From Nitrosomonas ureae (lineage in GTDB: Bacteria > Pseudomonadota > Gammaproteobacteria > Burkholderiales > Nitrosomonadaceae), in the NCBI RefSeq assembly GCF_900206265.1, contig NZ_LT907782.1:496001-560000 (forward strand): DNA of 64,000 bases, in the 5' to 3' direction. Shown here in pieces: positions 42,163 through 52,144 of this stretch. The position numbers were made by a program, and so were the translations under genes. Within the stretch, counting starts at the first letter, position 1; each line of letters opens with the position of its first letter. The notes beneath the pieces were generated by a model. That model was not told the DNA's origin, did no database searches, and worked only from the letters and a program-made list of their open reading frames with translations.

Positions 42163-43122
42163 ATGAATCGTTTTTATGTATTTAATGGTGACGCGGATGG
42201 CGTATGCGCATTACATCAACTCAGACTTGCGGATCCAACAGCCGCGAATCTGATAACCGGTGTTAAGCGGGATATCAAGCTGCTGGATCGAGTGGAAGCA
42301 AATCGCGGCGATCTTTTAACTGTGCTCGATATTTCTCTGGATAGTAATCGCAAAGGATTGATGCGGTTACTGGAGAAGGGAGTTAAGGTGGAATATTTTG
42401 ATCATCATCATGCGGGAGAAATACCGCAGCACCCTAACTTGACTGCACATATCGATTTGTCCGCTGATGTCTGTACCAGTCTCCTGGTTGATCGGCACCT
42501 AAAAGGGAAATTTCATTTGTGGGCGATTACTGCCGCTTTTGGCGATAATCTTGTGCAAAAGGCTCGTCAACTCGGAATTGCCGCACAATTAACAGAAACT
42601 GAAATAGATCAGCTTGCACACTTGGGTGAATATCTAAACTACAATGGCTACGGGGATAATTTGCCTGATCTGCACTTTCATCCCGCTGCACTTTACGAAG
42701 AAATCAAACCTTATATTAGCCCATTTGATTTCATCGCCGAGTCGATTGCTTTTAGGAAGCTTTCTGCAGGATATCAGGATGATACGAGCCGGGCAGATTC
42801 ATTGCAACCTTTGACAACCGATGAACGGTATGCTGCATATTTATTACCCGATGCGCCGTGGGCAAGACGGGTCAGCGGTATTTTTGCCAATAAATTGGCA
42901 AACACGCATCCGCAACGCGCACATGCCGTAATAACACCTAATCATTCGGGTACTTATACTGTAAGCGTGCGATCCTCCCTTGCAAATCCAAATGGTGCCG
43001 ATGTATTGTGTTTGCAATTTGATACAGGAGGAGGACGAAAAGCCGCAGCGGGTATCAACCACTTACCGACAGGTTCATTGGAAAGTTTTATAACCAGCTT
43101 TAAACAGCATTTTTGCAGTTAA
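42163..43122 (+). CDS. DHH family phosphoesterase
   Basis: A 319-residue protein with DHH-superfamily metal motifs: NGDADGVCALHQL near residue 8, TVLDIS near 57, and FDHHHAGE near 79. The C-terminal part carries the DHHA1-like glycine motif GGGRKAAAGI near residue 290, which binds the phosphate end of the substrate. Relatives hydrolyse nanoRNA, pAp or cyclic dinucleotides with Mn2+. It follows cysNC by 80 nt. A role in clearing 3',5'-pAp from PAPS use would fit the neighbours, but length and motifs do not match NrnA/RecJ closely enough to name it. Confidence 0.82.
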   Translation: MNRFYVFNGDADGVCALHQLRLADPTAANLITGVKRDIKLLDRVEANRGDLLTVLDISLDSNRKGLMRLLEKGVKVEYFDHHHAGEIPQHPNLTAHIDLSADVCTSLLVDRHLKGKFHLWAITAAFGDNLVQKARQLGIAAQLTETEIDQLAHLGEYLNYNGYGDNLPDLHFHPAALYEEIKPYISPFDFIAESIAFRKLSAGYQDDTSRADSLQPLTTDERYAAYLLPDAPWARRVSGIFANKLANTHPQRAHAVITPNHSGTYTVSVRSSLANPNGADVLCLQFDTGGGRKAAAGINHLPTGSLESFITSFKQHFCS

Positions 43123-43201
43123 TTCCGTGAAGTACGGGGAAATTTAGGCGAATCTCAATCCGACTAAATAAATCTATCATTTCTTGCCGAGGTTTATTGT
43201 C

Positions 43202-44236
43202 ATGATTCTTGTCACCGGCGGTGCCGGGTATATCGGATCTCATACATGTGTTGAGCTGCTGAATGCCGGTTTTGATGTAACCGTGTTTGATAATTTTTGT
43301 AACAGTAAACCCGAGGCACTGGCGCGTGTAGCACAAATTGCCGGTAGAGAACCGGAATTAATTTCTGGCGACTGTCGCGATCGAGCTGCTTTAGTGGCCG
43401 CCATCAAGCAAAGCAAAGCTAGTGCAGTTATACATTTTGCTGGTCTTAAAGCTGTTGGGGAATCTGTCGCTCACCCCCTTTCATATTATGATAATAACGT
43501 AGTAGGTACATTGCGCCTCTTGGAAGCAATGCAGGAAAGTAACGTTAAAACCCTGGTATTCAGTTCTTCTGCGACAGTTTATGGTGATCCGGTTAAGTTA
43601 CCATTGACGGAAGATCATCCTCTGGCTCCAACCAATCCCTATGGACGCAGTAAGTTGATGATTGAAGAGATATTACGGGATTTTCAGCACAGCGATCATT
43701 CATTCCGAATCGGCATATTGCGTTATTTTAATCCAGTAGGTGCGCATCCAAGTGGTTTAATCGGCGAAGATCCTCAGGGAATACCGAATAATTTGATGCC
43801 TTTTGTGGCTCAGGTTGCCGTAGGTCGTAGAGATATTCTAAGCATATGGGGTAACGATTATCCTACCGTCGATGGTACTGGGGTACGTGATTATATCCAT
43901 GTCGTTGATTTGGCGCATGGTCATCTCAAAGCATTGGAAGCACTAGGCGCTTCATCACAAAGTGAACAAAAAAATAATCAATATTCGGAGTGTTTAACCG
44001 TAAATCTAGGCACCGGTCGAGGATATAGTGTATTAGAAGTTGTGCGCGCTTATGAACAGGCAAGCGGACGGTCTATTCCTTATCGAATTGCACCGCGACG
44101 TTCGGGTGATATTGCTTCTTGTTATGCGAATCCGGATCGTGCTTATGCGTTACTGGGCTGGCAAGCAAAACTTGGATTAGATGAAATGTGCACTAACAGC
44201 TGGCACTGGCAGAACACCAATCCCCATGGCTATTAA
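43202..44236 (+). CDS. galE: UDP-glucose 4-epimerase GalE
   Basis: A 344-residue extended short-chain dehydrogenase. It has NAD-binding TGGAGYIGSHT at residue 5, FAGLKAVGES, SSSATVYG with the catalytic serine/threonine, and the YGRSK Tyr-x3-Lys pair near residue 150. LRYFNPVGAHPSG and RDYIHVVDLA are typical of GalE rather than other sugar epimerases. The frame extends to a TTG at 43184; ATG at 43202 matches the family N-terminus and has GAGG 9 nt upstream. Interconverts UDP-glucose and UDP-galactose for surface polysaccharide; galU follows directly. Confidence 0.95.
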   Translation: MILVTGGAGYIGSHTCVELLNAGFDVTVFDNFCNSKPEALARVAQIAGREPELISGDCRDRAALVAAIKQSKASAVIHFAGLKAVGESVAHPLSYYDNNVVGTLRLLEAMQESNVKTLVFSSSATVYGDPVKLPLTEDHPLAPTNPYGRSKLMIEEILRDFQHSDHSFRIGILRYFNPVGAHPSGLIGEDPQGIPNNLMPFVAQVAVGRRDILSIWGNDYPTVDGTGVRDYIHVVDLAHGHLKALEALGASSQSEQKNNQYSECLTVNLGTGRGYSVLEVVRAYEQASGRSIPYRIAPRRSGDIASCYANPDRAYALLGWQAKLGLDEMCTNSWHWQNTNPHGY

Positions 44237-44293
44237 AATGAAACTGAAGCACTTTCCAATTTAATTTACTAAGAAATATTAAGGAGATATTGG

Positions 44294-45175
44294 ATGAAAG
44301 CAATAAGAAAAGCTGTATTTCCTGTTGCAGGGTTAGGAACCCGTTTTTTACCGGCAACCAAAGCGAATCCCAAGGAAATGCTACCTATCGTTGATAAGCC
44401 ATTAATCCAGTTTGCTGCAGAAGAAGCGGTTGCTGCAGGCATCGATGTGCTAATTTTCATTATTGGTCGTAATAAGAGCTCAATACCGGATCATTTTGAC
44501 AAAGCTTTTGAGTTAGAAGCCAAGCTTGAGGAGGGCAAAAAGCAGGAAATGCTCAATGTAGTGCGCAATATTCTGCCGTCGCGTATTGATTGTGTTTATA
44601 TCCGCCAGGCAGAAGCATTGGGATTGGGGCACGCTGTTTTATGTGCGCAATCTGTAGTTGGTGATGAGCCTTTTGCGGTATTGCTGGCAGATGATTTGAT
44701 CAATGCAAATGAGCGATGCTGTTTGAGTCAGATGACCGATATTTATAATCAGAATCATTGTTCAATTTTGGGTATTGAACGGGTGCCACACGAAACGGTT
44801 AACCGCTACGGCATAATCGATAGCATGCCAATTTCAGATAAATTGTCCAAAGTAAATGCCATTGTTGAGAAACCAGCGGTTGATCAAGCACCTTCCAATC
44901 TTGCAGTTGTCGGACGTTATATTTTGACGCCACGAATTTTTAAACTTCTGGAGCAAACCGAGCGCGGCGCCGGTAATGAAATTCAACTTACGGATGGTAT
45001 TGCAAAGCTGCTAAAAGAAGAATCTGTAATAGGTTATGAATTCCAAGGCAAGCGTTTTGATTGTGGCAGTAAGTCAGGTTATCTGCAGGCAACGGTAGAG
45101 TTTGCATTACAACACCCTGAACTTAAGGAAGAGTTTAAAACATACTTAACTGATTTAACAAAAGAATATTCCTGA
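44294..45175 (+). CDS. galU: UTP-glucose-1-phosphate uridylyltransferase GalU
   Basis: A 293-residue nucleotidyltransferase making UDP-glucose from UTP and glucose-1-phosphate. The signature [20 protein letters not shown] is at residues 8-27, then [16 protein letters not shown] and the DDLI metal/nucleotide site near 136, NRYGIID and VEKP. AGGAGA sits 6 nt before the ATG. Supplies the substrate of the preceding GalE, so the two genes form a UDP-sugar supply unit. Confidence 0.96.
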   Translation: MKAIRKAVFPVAGLGTRFLPATKANPKEMLPIVDKPLIQFAAEEAVAAGIDVLIFIIGRNKSSIPDHFDKAFELEAKLEEGKKQEMLNVVRNILPSRIDCVYIRQAEALGLGHAVLCAQSVVGDEPFAVLLADDLINANERCCLSQMTDIYNQNHCSILGIERVPHETVNRYGIIDSMPISDKLSKVNAIVEKPAVDQAPSNLAVVGRYILTPRIFKLLEQTERGAGNEIQLTDGIAKLLKEESVIGYEFQGKRFDCGSKSGYLQATVEFALQHPELKEEFKTYLTDLTKEYS

Positions 45176-45295
45176 GAACTTCTAACTATATACAGTAACT
45201 GAGATTCCCATATCAGATAATGCAGTCACGTGATTAAAGCTATGAGATTCCTGTAGAAACGTAAGGATTTCATATGCATTCACAATTCACACTAC

Positions 45296-45759
45296 AGACA
45301 TGACATATCAGACGAAGTATAGGGGCAGTTAGAGGCCATCTGCTTGGACGCCAAGGCGTTTGGGAGGATTGGCGAGAAGATAACCGCCAATTCCTCAATG
45401 CTGTATTCTGGATTATGGGCATGGGTGCGCCATGGCGGGACTTGCCGCCGGATTATGGCAATTGGAGCAATACGCACCGCCGCTTTATCAGCTGGTGCAA
45501 CAAGGACATCCGGGAAAAATTACTGGAAGTGCTGATTGACGATCCGGATTACGAATGGCCGATGATCGATGCTAGTCATTACAAAGTTCATCCTCATGCT
45601 GCCGGAGTGAGGGGGAAATCAGGGCATGAGCCGCACAAGAAGGGGCTCAACACTAAGATACATCTGACTGTGGATGCGCGCATGGTATGCCTCAGAGTTT
45701 TTATTACACAAAGTACCATAGCGGATTGCACGCAAGCTGATCGCCTGATCGAAGTGTAA
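45296..45759 (+). pseudogene. Decayed IS5-family (IS427-like) transposase fragment
   Basis: Translated pieces match the N-terminal half of an IS5-family DDE transposase: RHDISDEV then an in-frame TAG at 45320 where tryptophan is expected, GQLEAICLDA, then a shift of reading frame near 45350-45365. After that come VWEDWREDNRQFLNAVFW, GAPWRDLPPDYGNW, and the first catalytic aspartate in IDASHYKVHPHAAG. The frame stops at 45759, losing the later catalytic residues. Stop, frameshift and truncation together show a dead element. GAGATTCC at 45244 may be a worn end. It separates galU from unrelated genes. Confidence 0.85.
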
Positions 45760-45845
45760 TGGTCAACTAACTCTGGAATGTAAAACCTAGAGAATAGGCT
45801 TCAGTACATCTTGCTGTGCTGCATAGCGGTTATGCGAGGAAAAGG

Positions 45846-46445
45846 TTATTGTTTTTCAATAGGGTTGGCTTTTTCCAATTGATGACGAAATTCATCCAAT
45901 TGTCGTATCAGTTCATCACTAAAAGATCTAATCTGGTTCTCAAAAAAGGGTACTTGCTGTTCCAGCTTCTTGTTAACGACATCACCAATTGCCCGCAGGC
46001 TATTAATAACCTCTCCGAAAGGCATAATTGAAAGGTTATTAAGGGTTTGTCGATAATCTACTTTCCATGCATCATTTTCTTTTAATAAAACAGTATCGAA
46101 AGACAAAATTTTATTACTTACGCTATTCTTCAATGCGATAACAGTGGCAACCTTTGCATTGGAGCCATCGATAACGATCATGCCAGTTTTTTCTAGTGAT
46201 GCTCCCATAATATTTTCTTGTTTAACCACATGATCCTGGGTCTCGCGTGTCGCATATTTTCTGGCGGATTCGAGATCCCCATTCGCCATCGCCTTCCAGA
46301 ATGTTGTAGTGGTTTGTTCGGGGCTTAATATTGTCTGACAGCCGCTGAATATCAATGATAGGCTCAGAATTAAAACCAATCTTGATAGCCTATGTTTTAT
46401 GCAATTCAAGTTCAATGTCTGTAATAGGATGTTGTATTCAATCAT
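45846..46445 (-). CDS. Lipoprotein with NTF2-like (DUF4878-like) fold
   Basis: A 199-residue lipoprotein: an extended basic N-terminus, hydrophobic core, and lipobox IFSGC near residue 36, then a domain beginning TTTTFWKAMANGDLESARKYAT, typical of small NTF2-like proteins annotated DUF4878 or similar. The C-terminal 60 residues look like a long helix pair. ATG at 46445 has GGAG 6 nt upstream; a TTG at 46457 is less likely. Function unknown; probably held in the periplasm by the lipid anchor. Confidence 0.75.
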   Translation of the reverse strand: MIEYNILLQTLNLNCIKHRLSRLVLILSLSLIFSGCQTILSPEQTTTTFWKAMANGDLESARKYATRETQDHVVKQENIMGASLEKTGMIVIDGSNAKVATVIALKNSVSNKILSFDTVLLKENDAWKVDYRQTLNNLSIMPFGEVINSLRAIGDVVNKKLEQQVPFFENQIRSFSDELIRQLDEFRHQLEKANPIEKQ

Positions 46446-46852
46446 TAGAAACTCCAAGATTACTCAAGCAACAATCTTTTGCTCAGGAAATATTCTTATA
46501 ATTCAACTATATTAATAATTTCATTATTATGGAACATCGATTTGGCGAATATTAATCAGTACGACGGCAAAATATCTGTTCCATTTTATTTCTCCCAAGG
46601 ATGAATCAGATATTTGTCTGATATGTGTCGTCAACGAAAGCTAGACAGATTTATCGAGAGTGTTTCCGAGTATAGTCATCGCGATCCATTTAGTTGCAAC
46701 TTAGAGAATATACCATCAAGCACAGCTCTGCATAAGCTCGGTTCAAAGCTGAACATCAAATATTTTTTAATTTCTGGAAATTTCGAAGTAATAGATAACA
46801 CTATAGATAAGAAAAGTTTTGTTGTGTTTTCAAATAAAAAAGGATTTTCACT
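46446..46852. other. Intergenic region between divergent secreted-protein genes
   Basis: A 407-nt AT-rich spacer separating the leftward lipoprotein gene from the rightward exported-protein gene. A 95-codon frame starting at 46614 runs into the next gene but has no ribosome site or recognisable content. No clear promoter motif could be fixed. Confidence 0.5.
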
Positions 46853-47872
46853 ATGCGATTTAAAGAGCTATTTGATAACTATAAGATCGGAAGCAAGATA
46901 ATTATTGGCTTGGTCATGAGCTGCGCTTTTTCCGCGCAGGCTGCAAGCAATTTGCATACACAAGAACTAATGCAGCAGCTTGGAATTTTGCAGCAAGAGC
47001 TGGTAAATTTAGAACGAGGAAAAGTTGTTTCCTTTCAGGTTACTGAGAATGACAAGAAGGAATTGGCTGCCGGCGTCGCTATCTTTATTTCGTCAGCCCC
47101 CGCCGAGGTTGTTGAGTTCCTCAGAAATAAAGGCATGATATCGGTGGATACTGAAATTATTTCTCAATCGCTTATTTCGCCGCAAACGACACTCAGTTCT
47201 TTTAAAGAGTTAAATTTTAAATTGGATGAAAAAGATGAAGCGGATCTTTTAATTGCCAAACCGGGGGACACCTTTAATCTGTCCGCTCAAGAATTCAAGA
47301 CCCTTCAAACCATAAAATCAGAATATCCTGATTTAATAACAGAAGTTTACAGGGAGATTTTATTCGAGCGGTGGCAGGGTTACCATAGAAAGGGTTTGAA
47401 GGGAATTGCCACTTATGATCGTGGTGCTGGCAGAGTTTCTGACCCTGGTAAGGAATTACGCACAGCGATGTTAAGCAACAAAGTGCTGTCCAAACATTTT
47501 CCTGAGCTTTATCAAGCTTGGCTTAATTATCCTGTCATCATGCCAGCTAATGCTGAAGAACGGTTTTTTTTGATTAATCGACAGGTTGAGAATCGTTCGA
47601 CCGCCGTTTTGCTGCATCGCATTATATCGACTGAGAAAACTGGTGGGATAATTCTTTCCCGGCAGTTTTATGTGGGACATTCCTATAATTCAAACCAGTT
47701 TATTATTGGTTGCCTACCTTATCGCAATGGTTCATTGGTTTTCTACACGAATCGGACTTTTACCGATCAAGTGACAGGTTTTGGCAGTGGTTTGAAACAC
47801 TCGATCGGACGCGAGCAAATGCGCCATAGAATGGAGAAACACTTAACAAATATAAAAAATGCTCTAAAATAA
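46853..47872 (+). CDS. Exported protein of unknown function
   Basis: A 339-residue protein I do not recognise. A Sec signal peptide is clear (basic start, core IIIGLVMSCAF, cleavage after SAQA near residue 31). The mature part begins with a helical stretch, has an acidic middle (KLDEKDEADLLIAKPGD), a segment GLKGIATYDRGAGRVSDPGKELR near residue 185, and an end with alternating beta strands (GGIILSRQFYVGHSYNSNQ, VFYTNRTFTDQVTGFG). Only one cysteine follows the signal. The ATG at 46853 has AGGA 8 nt upstream. Periplasmic or surface location is likely; no partner is evident. Confidence 0.72.
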   Translation: MRFKELFDNYKIGSKIIIGLVMSCAFSAQAASNLHTQELMQQLGILQQELVNLERGKVVSFQVTENDKKELAAGVAIFISSAPAEVVEFLRNKGMISVDTEIISQSLISPQTTLSSFKELNFKLDEKDEADLLIAKPGDTFNLSAQEFKTLQTIKSEYPDLITEVYREILFERWQGYHRKGLKGIATYDRGAGRVSDPGKELRTAMLSNKVLSKHFPELYQAWLNYPVIMPANAEERFFLINRQVENRSTAVLLHRIISTEKTGGIILSRQFYVGHSYNSNQFIIGCLPYRNGSLVFYTNRTFTDQVTGFGSGLKHSIGREQMRHRMEKHLTNIKNALK

Positions 47873-48120
47873 AAATACAGATCCTGAACTGCTTCAAAAC
47901 AATCATAAGTATTCCCAGGATGTCTTCACAGTGAGCAAAATATCAATCGCGGAATTTAAGTTTTTAGATTACTATTTGTCTTAATGTTATTTGTATCCGG
48001 AATTATCTGCCATCTGTCCGGATCTCTCAGCGGCAACATATAAACACTCGCTCACAGATCAGCACCTTAAGATTTTTGGCTTGTTATTTTTTAACAATTC
48101 TTTTGAGTTCAGGAAGATAA

Positions 48121-49143
48121 ATGCCTAATTTAATCAACAAACCAATTCATATTCTAGGAATTGGCGGTATTGGCGCAGCACTTGGCTGGGTGCTGGCACA
48201 GCAAGGTTATGTTGTGATTCTGGTGGACAGTGATCGCAGCAAGATAGCTGAAGGATCAAAACACGGTGTAACGGTAGTTGCATTGGGGACACAGATTGTT
48301 CCGTTTATTTTCTTTGATGATTGGATACCTCCGAAAGAAGGATTTATTTTACTTTGCACCAAAACCTACGACAATCCTAAGGTACTGGCTCGTTTGTCAA
48401 ATGATGCTTTTCTGATTCCGGTGCAAAATGGTTTTGATCCCGATCTTGATCAACGTAACCATGCATGTGAAGGCATTGCCTCTTTTGTTTCGGAATGTCA
48501 GCGTGATCGTCCGATAACCCGAATTACCCGACCGGGTAGCCTGCACATTGGGGCGCGTCGGCCGATTTCTGATGGCGAGCATGTTGAGATCATGTCATTG
48601 GCTCTGGCTCTGGGAAAAGCCAAGTTATTTCCTGTTGAGTTGGTTAAGGACATACGGCCTTATAAGGCAACAAAGCTTATGTACAATGCTGCCATATCAC
48701 CGCTTGCGGCTGCGGCTGGTGTGGATAACGGAGAACTGCTAAGCGATCAGTTGGCCAAACTGCTTTTCTTTACATTGCTGCAAGAGAATTATGCGATTCT
48801 TCAGAATGCCAAAATACCACTTGCCCGTATTGGTCCTTTTCACCCGGATACCGTGTCTTTAATTTTACGCACACCCGGATTGCCGGCAATGATGGCTGTA
48901 TTCTTTCGTCCATCACTACGCGGTACCTATTGTTCCATGGCGCCCGATATTCATGTCGATCACGCACGTACTGAAATCGATGCATATACAGGTCACCTAA
49001 TCCGGCTTGCCGGAGAGTTTCCTTGTCCCTTGAACCGTGCCGTGCTTGCACTCATCAATAAGATAACTTCTGAAGGTTTGAAACCAAAGTATCAACACTT
49101 GCAAAATTTGGCAGATCATTGGGCCGAGAGGATTGCGTCTTGA
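48121..49143 (+). CDS. Ketopantoate reductase family (PanE/ApbA-like) dehydrogenase
   Basis: A 340-residue NAD(P)-dependent reductase. The Rossmann start is IHILGIGGIGAALGWVLAQ near residue 8; then CTKTYDNPKVL, the VQNGFD motif near residue 100, and a helical C-terminal domain with KLMYNAAISPLAA, where PanE has its catalytic lysine and asparagine. AGGA sits 6 nt before the ATG. It overlaps the next gene (TTGA), a sugar-nucleotide-like epimerase. The order and lengths fit ApbA/PanE, but this subgroup may act on something other than ketopantoate. Confidence 0.82.
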   Translation: MPNLINKPIHILGIGGIGAALGWVLAQQGYVVILVDSDRSKIAEGSKHGVTVVALGTQIVPFIFFDDWIPPKEGFILLCTKTYDNPKVLARLSNDAFLIPVQNGFDPDLDQRNHACEGIASFVSECQRDRPITRITRPGSLHIGARRPISDGEHVEIMSLALALGKAKLFPVELVKDIRPYKATKLMYNAAISPLAAAAGVDNGELLSDQLAKLLFFTLLQENYAILQNAKIPLARIGPFHPDTVSLILRTPGLPAMMAVFFRPSLRGTYCSMAPDIHVDHARTEIDAYTGHLIRLAGEFPCPLNRAVLALINKITSEGLKPKYQHLQNLADHWAERIAS

Positions 49144-50123
49144 TTTTAGTCACCGGTGGCGCTGGTTTTCTAGGTACGCATTTAGTCTCTCAATTACTGG
49201 ATGCAGGGCAGTCAGTTCGTGTCCTGGAACGGCCGGGAGCTGGCGTTGATCATTTGCCGTTGAACCGGATCGAGTTGATCAGTGCTGATATTCGTGATGA
49301 GCACGCGGTTAAGAAAGCTACGCGTGATTGTGAGTATGTCTATCATCTGGCAGCAGATCCTAATCTCTGGCGCCGTGACCGGCGGGAATTCGATAGTATC
49401 AATCGTCTCGGCACGCTTTATGTTATGCGGGTTGCGCTTGAGAGTGGCGCTAAACGAGTATTGTATACCAGTACCGAAAGTATTCTGACATCCCGCAACC
49501 CTAATGGAGAAGCGGTTGAGACACTACGGCTCAAAGCAAGCGATATGGTTGGCCCGTATTGTCTGAGCAAGTTTCTTGCAGAGAAAGAAGTTTTTAAGAT
49601 GGTGTCAGAAGGCGCTCCCATTGTGGTAGTCAGTCCCACTTTACCTGTAGGACCTGGGGATCGCTTGAAAACACCGCCAACGCGATTATCCTTAGCGTTT
49701 TGCAGGGGAGAGCTGCCAGCCTTCCTGGATTGCCAATTCAATCTCATTGATGCCAGAGATGTTGCGGCTGGCATGATTGCGGCGATGAAGAAAGGTAGAA
49801 CGGGAATTCGTTATTTGCTGGGAGCGGAAAATCTCTTGCTTTCAGATTGGTTAAGCATTCTAAGCAAGGAAACGGGTCAACCCTTGCCGCGTTGGAGGGT
49901 TCCTTACCTGGTTGCCCTGCTTGCAGCGGGGATCAGTGAAGCATGGGCAGACCATGTCAGCGGAGAAATGCCGCTCGCCACGATAACCGGGGTGCGTTTG
50001 ACTCGCCGCAGCATGTTTTTTGATCCCTCTGCCAGCTTGAATGAACTCGGATTGCAACCACGTTCAATAAAAACAGCGGCTCACGATGCCATAGCCTGGT
50101 ATCGGTTGCAGGGTTGGCTCTAG
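49140..50123 (+). CDS. NAD-dependent epimerase/dehydratase (HpnA-like)
   Basis: A 327-residue extended SDR. TGGAGFLGTHLVSQLLDAG is at residue 5, YHLAADPNLWRRD near 70, TSTESIL, and the YCLSK catalytic pair near 140. The run SPTLPVGPGDRLKTPPTRL and the FNLIDARDVAAGM segment resemble the hopanoid-associated epimerase HpnA, as does GIRYLLGAENL. Start is a TTG at 49140 overlapping the upstream stop, with AGAGGA 7 nt before; an ATG is not available. No squalene-hopene cyclase is in the window, so the hopanoid link rests on similarity only. Confidence 0.82.
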   Translation: MILVTGGAGFLGTHLVSQLLDAGQSVRVLERPGAGVDHLPLNRIELISADIRDEHAVKKATRDCEYVYHLAADPNLWRRDRREFDSINRLGTLYVMRVALESGAKRVLYTSTESILTSRNPNGEAVETLRLKASDMVGPYCLSKFLAEKEVFKMVSEGAPIVVVSPTLPVGPGDRLKTPPTRLSLAFCRGELPAFLDCQFNLIDARDVAAGMIAAMKKGRTGIRYLLGAENLLLSDWLSILSKETGQPLPRWRVPYLVALLAAGISEAWADHVSGEMPLATITGVRLTRRSMFFDPSASLNELGLQPRSIKTAAHDAIAWYRLQGWL

Positions 50124-50227
50124 CTGCGATAAAGAATTGTATCGATTAGGGTGTCGGCTATGGATCACGACAAATCCGAGTAATCAGGTCATCAATACAA
50201 TAAACCAGACGTTTTCAAGCAACGGGC

Positions 50228-52135
50228 ATGGTTTCCTGTCAGATCAACATGATAGTGAAAAAATTGCAGTATTATTTGCAGCGTTTAATCAATCAAATCA
50301 AATTAATAAGATCGAGGATATTTCTAATATTTGATCGCATCGCTAAGTCAGGCTCTCGGTTTCTCGCAGGCCGTTTGTATATCCGAATTTGGATAATTAA
50401 CCTGCTGGTATTCGTTCATCTGAATCCCGGCATTGCTGCAGTGCAGGAGGTGCAGAATTCGACCAAAGATTCGGCAGTGATTATCTTATCGGCGCCTGAT
50501 CGTATTAAAAAATTTCTTGTTAAATACCTGAAGCTTCCATCAGAACCGTTTGCGGATGCGGCTGCTGAAGAAATCTTTTTGTACCGTGTACAAAAAGAAA
50601 TCCGCGATTTATTAGCCACCGAGGGTTATTTTTCCCCATCGATTTCAGTGTTGCGGCAAATTCAGGATGATGTTGCCATACCCGAAATCAAAATTGATCC
50701 CGGTGTATTGACGCGTGTCGGGAGTGCTTTGATTACATTTCGAGGAGAAGTTGCTCGTGAGGATGGCAAATATTTGGAACGCATCGAACAGTACCGCGCT
50801 GCATGGTCGTTGAAAACGGGTTTACCCTTTCGCTCTTCCGAATGGGAAAAAGCAAAAGCTGCTTTGTTATCCGATGTAACTCAAGAAGAATTTGCTGCTG
50901 CGCATATTGTGAGCAGTAAAGCCACTGTTAATCCTGATAATGCGCGTGCTGACCTTTCAATCATCATCGATTCCGGGCCTGTTTTTTATTTAGGTGAAAT
51001 ACAAATCACCGGATTGGAGCGATTTGATCCCGCATTGATCACCAACCTGGCTCCTTTTAAGACGGGTGACGTTTACCGACGGGATGTATTGCATCTTTAT
51101 CAAATCACGCTGCAGAAAGGTCCACAATTTAGCTCCGTTTCGGTTAGTGTTACGCCGGATGTTGCGCAGCATCAATCCGTTCCCGTTCAGGTCATGTTGA
51201 CAGAAGCATTATCGCAGCGTTTTGCCTTTGGTGCCGGCTACAGTTCAAATAATGGCGCTCGGGGAGAGATCAATTATCGCAATCATGATTTCTTGGATCG
51301 CGCCTGGAATTTAACCAGCATGCTGCGCCTGGAACAAAAGCGCCAAACTTTTTTTGCCGGCATTGATACTTTGCCTGATCAGAACAATGTCAATTATTCA
51401 TTGGGTGCCAGTCTACAAATGACTGATATAGAGAATTTGAAAACGACTGAAGAAAAAGTCGGTATAACACGAAATTACCAAACCCAAAAAATTCAAATGC
51501 ATTTGGGTTTGAATTGGCATCATGAAAGCAAGAAACCTGCCGGTGCGATTAACCAGATTAATGAGGCACTCGTCCTCGATTGGCGTTGGAGGCGTCAAGT
51601 TGTAGATGATCCGATTAATATCCGGCGTGGTGACGTAACAGAGCTGCGTATCGGCGGTGGCAGTCAGATGTTTCTGTCGGATCAGGATTTTCTTCGTACT
51701 TATGCGCGACATCAGACTTGGTGGCCCGTCGGCTCTCAGGATGTCTTTTTTTTGCGCGCGGAGGTTGGTTATACGTTTGCCGCTTCGCGCTTTGGTATTC
51801 CACAGGAATATCTATTTCGTGCCGGTGGCATTCACTCGCTGCGCGGATATGATTTTAAAGGTATAGGCGTACAAGAAGGTAATGCAGTCGTGGGCGGGCT
51901 GGTCATGGTAACAGGCACCGCTGAATACACGCATTGGTTAACGCAGCAATGGGGCGTTGCCGCTTTTGCCGATATTGGTGGTGCCGAGGATCGATGGCAA
52001 AAGATACATCCTTTTTTAGGTTATGGCGCCGGTATCCGCTGGCGCAGCCCGGCGGGTCCGATCGCGCTTGACTTGGCCCGGGGGCACGAAACCGGTTCGC
52101 TACGCGTGCACTTTTCAATGGCTGTGGCATTCTGA
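50228..52135 (+). CDS. tamA: Outer-membrane assembly protein TamA (BamA superfamily)
   Basis: TamA is an Omp85-family 16-strand outer-membrane barrel with periplasmic POTRA domains. It works with TamB to place autotransporters and other outer-membrane components. POTRA-like regions span about residues 90-340, the barrel starts near AFGAGYSSNNGARGEI, and the conserved LRGYDFKG loop lies near residue 540. The longest frame begins at an ATG at 50228, but this puts a signal peptide at residues 52-73. A TTG at 50375 with a CAGG-type ribosome site would give a normal signal (IWIINLLVFVHLNPGIAA) and 586 residues, close to E. coli TamA. The true start may therefore be 50375. tamB follows after 9 nt. 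Confidence 0.9.
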   Translation: MVSCQINMIVKKLQYYLQRLINQIKLIRSRIFLIFDRIAKSGSRFLAGRLYIRIWIINLLVFVHLNPGIAAVQEVQNSTKDSAVIILSAPDRIKKFLVKYLKLPSEPFADAAAEEIFLYRVQKEIRDLLATEGYFSPSISVLRQIQDDVAIPEIKIDPGVLTRVGSALITFRGEVAREDGKYLERIEQYRAAWSLKTGLPFRSSEWEKAKAALLSDVTQEEFAAAHIVSSKATVNPDNARADLSIIIDSGPVFYLGEIQITGLERFDPALITNLAPFKTGDVYRRDVLHLYQITLQKGPQFSSVSVSVTPDVAQHQSVPVQVMLTEALSQRFAFGAGYSSNNGARGEINYRNHDFLDRAWNLTSMLRLEQKRQTFFAGIDTLPDQNNVNYSLGASLQMTDIENLKTTEEKVGITRNYQTQKIQMHLGLNWHHESKKPAGAINQINEALVLDWRWRRQVVDDPINIRRGDVTELRIGGGSQMFLSDQDFLRTYARHQTWWPVGSQDVFFLRAEVGYTFAASRFGIPQEYLFRAGGIHSLRGYDFKGIGVQEGNAVVGGLVMVTGTAEYTHWLTQQWGVAAFADIGGAEDRWQKIHPFLGYGAGIRWRSPAGPIALDLARGHETGSLRVHFSMAVAF

Positions 52136-52144
52136 GTTGCGACT

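Noticed and set aside
46614..46901. 95-codon plus-strand frame before the exported protein gene
   Set aside because: No ribosome site, overlaps the well-supported start at 46853 by 49 nt and has no recognisable content.
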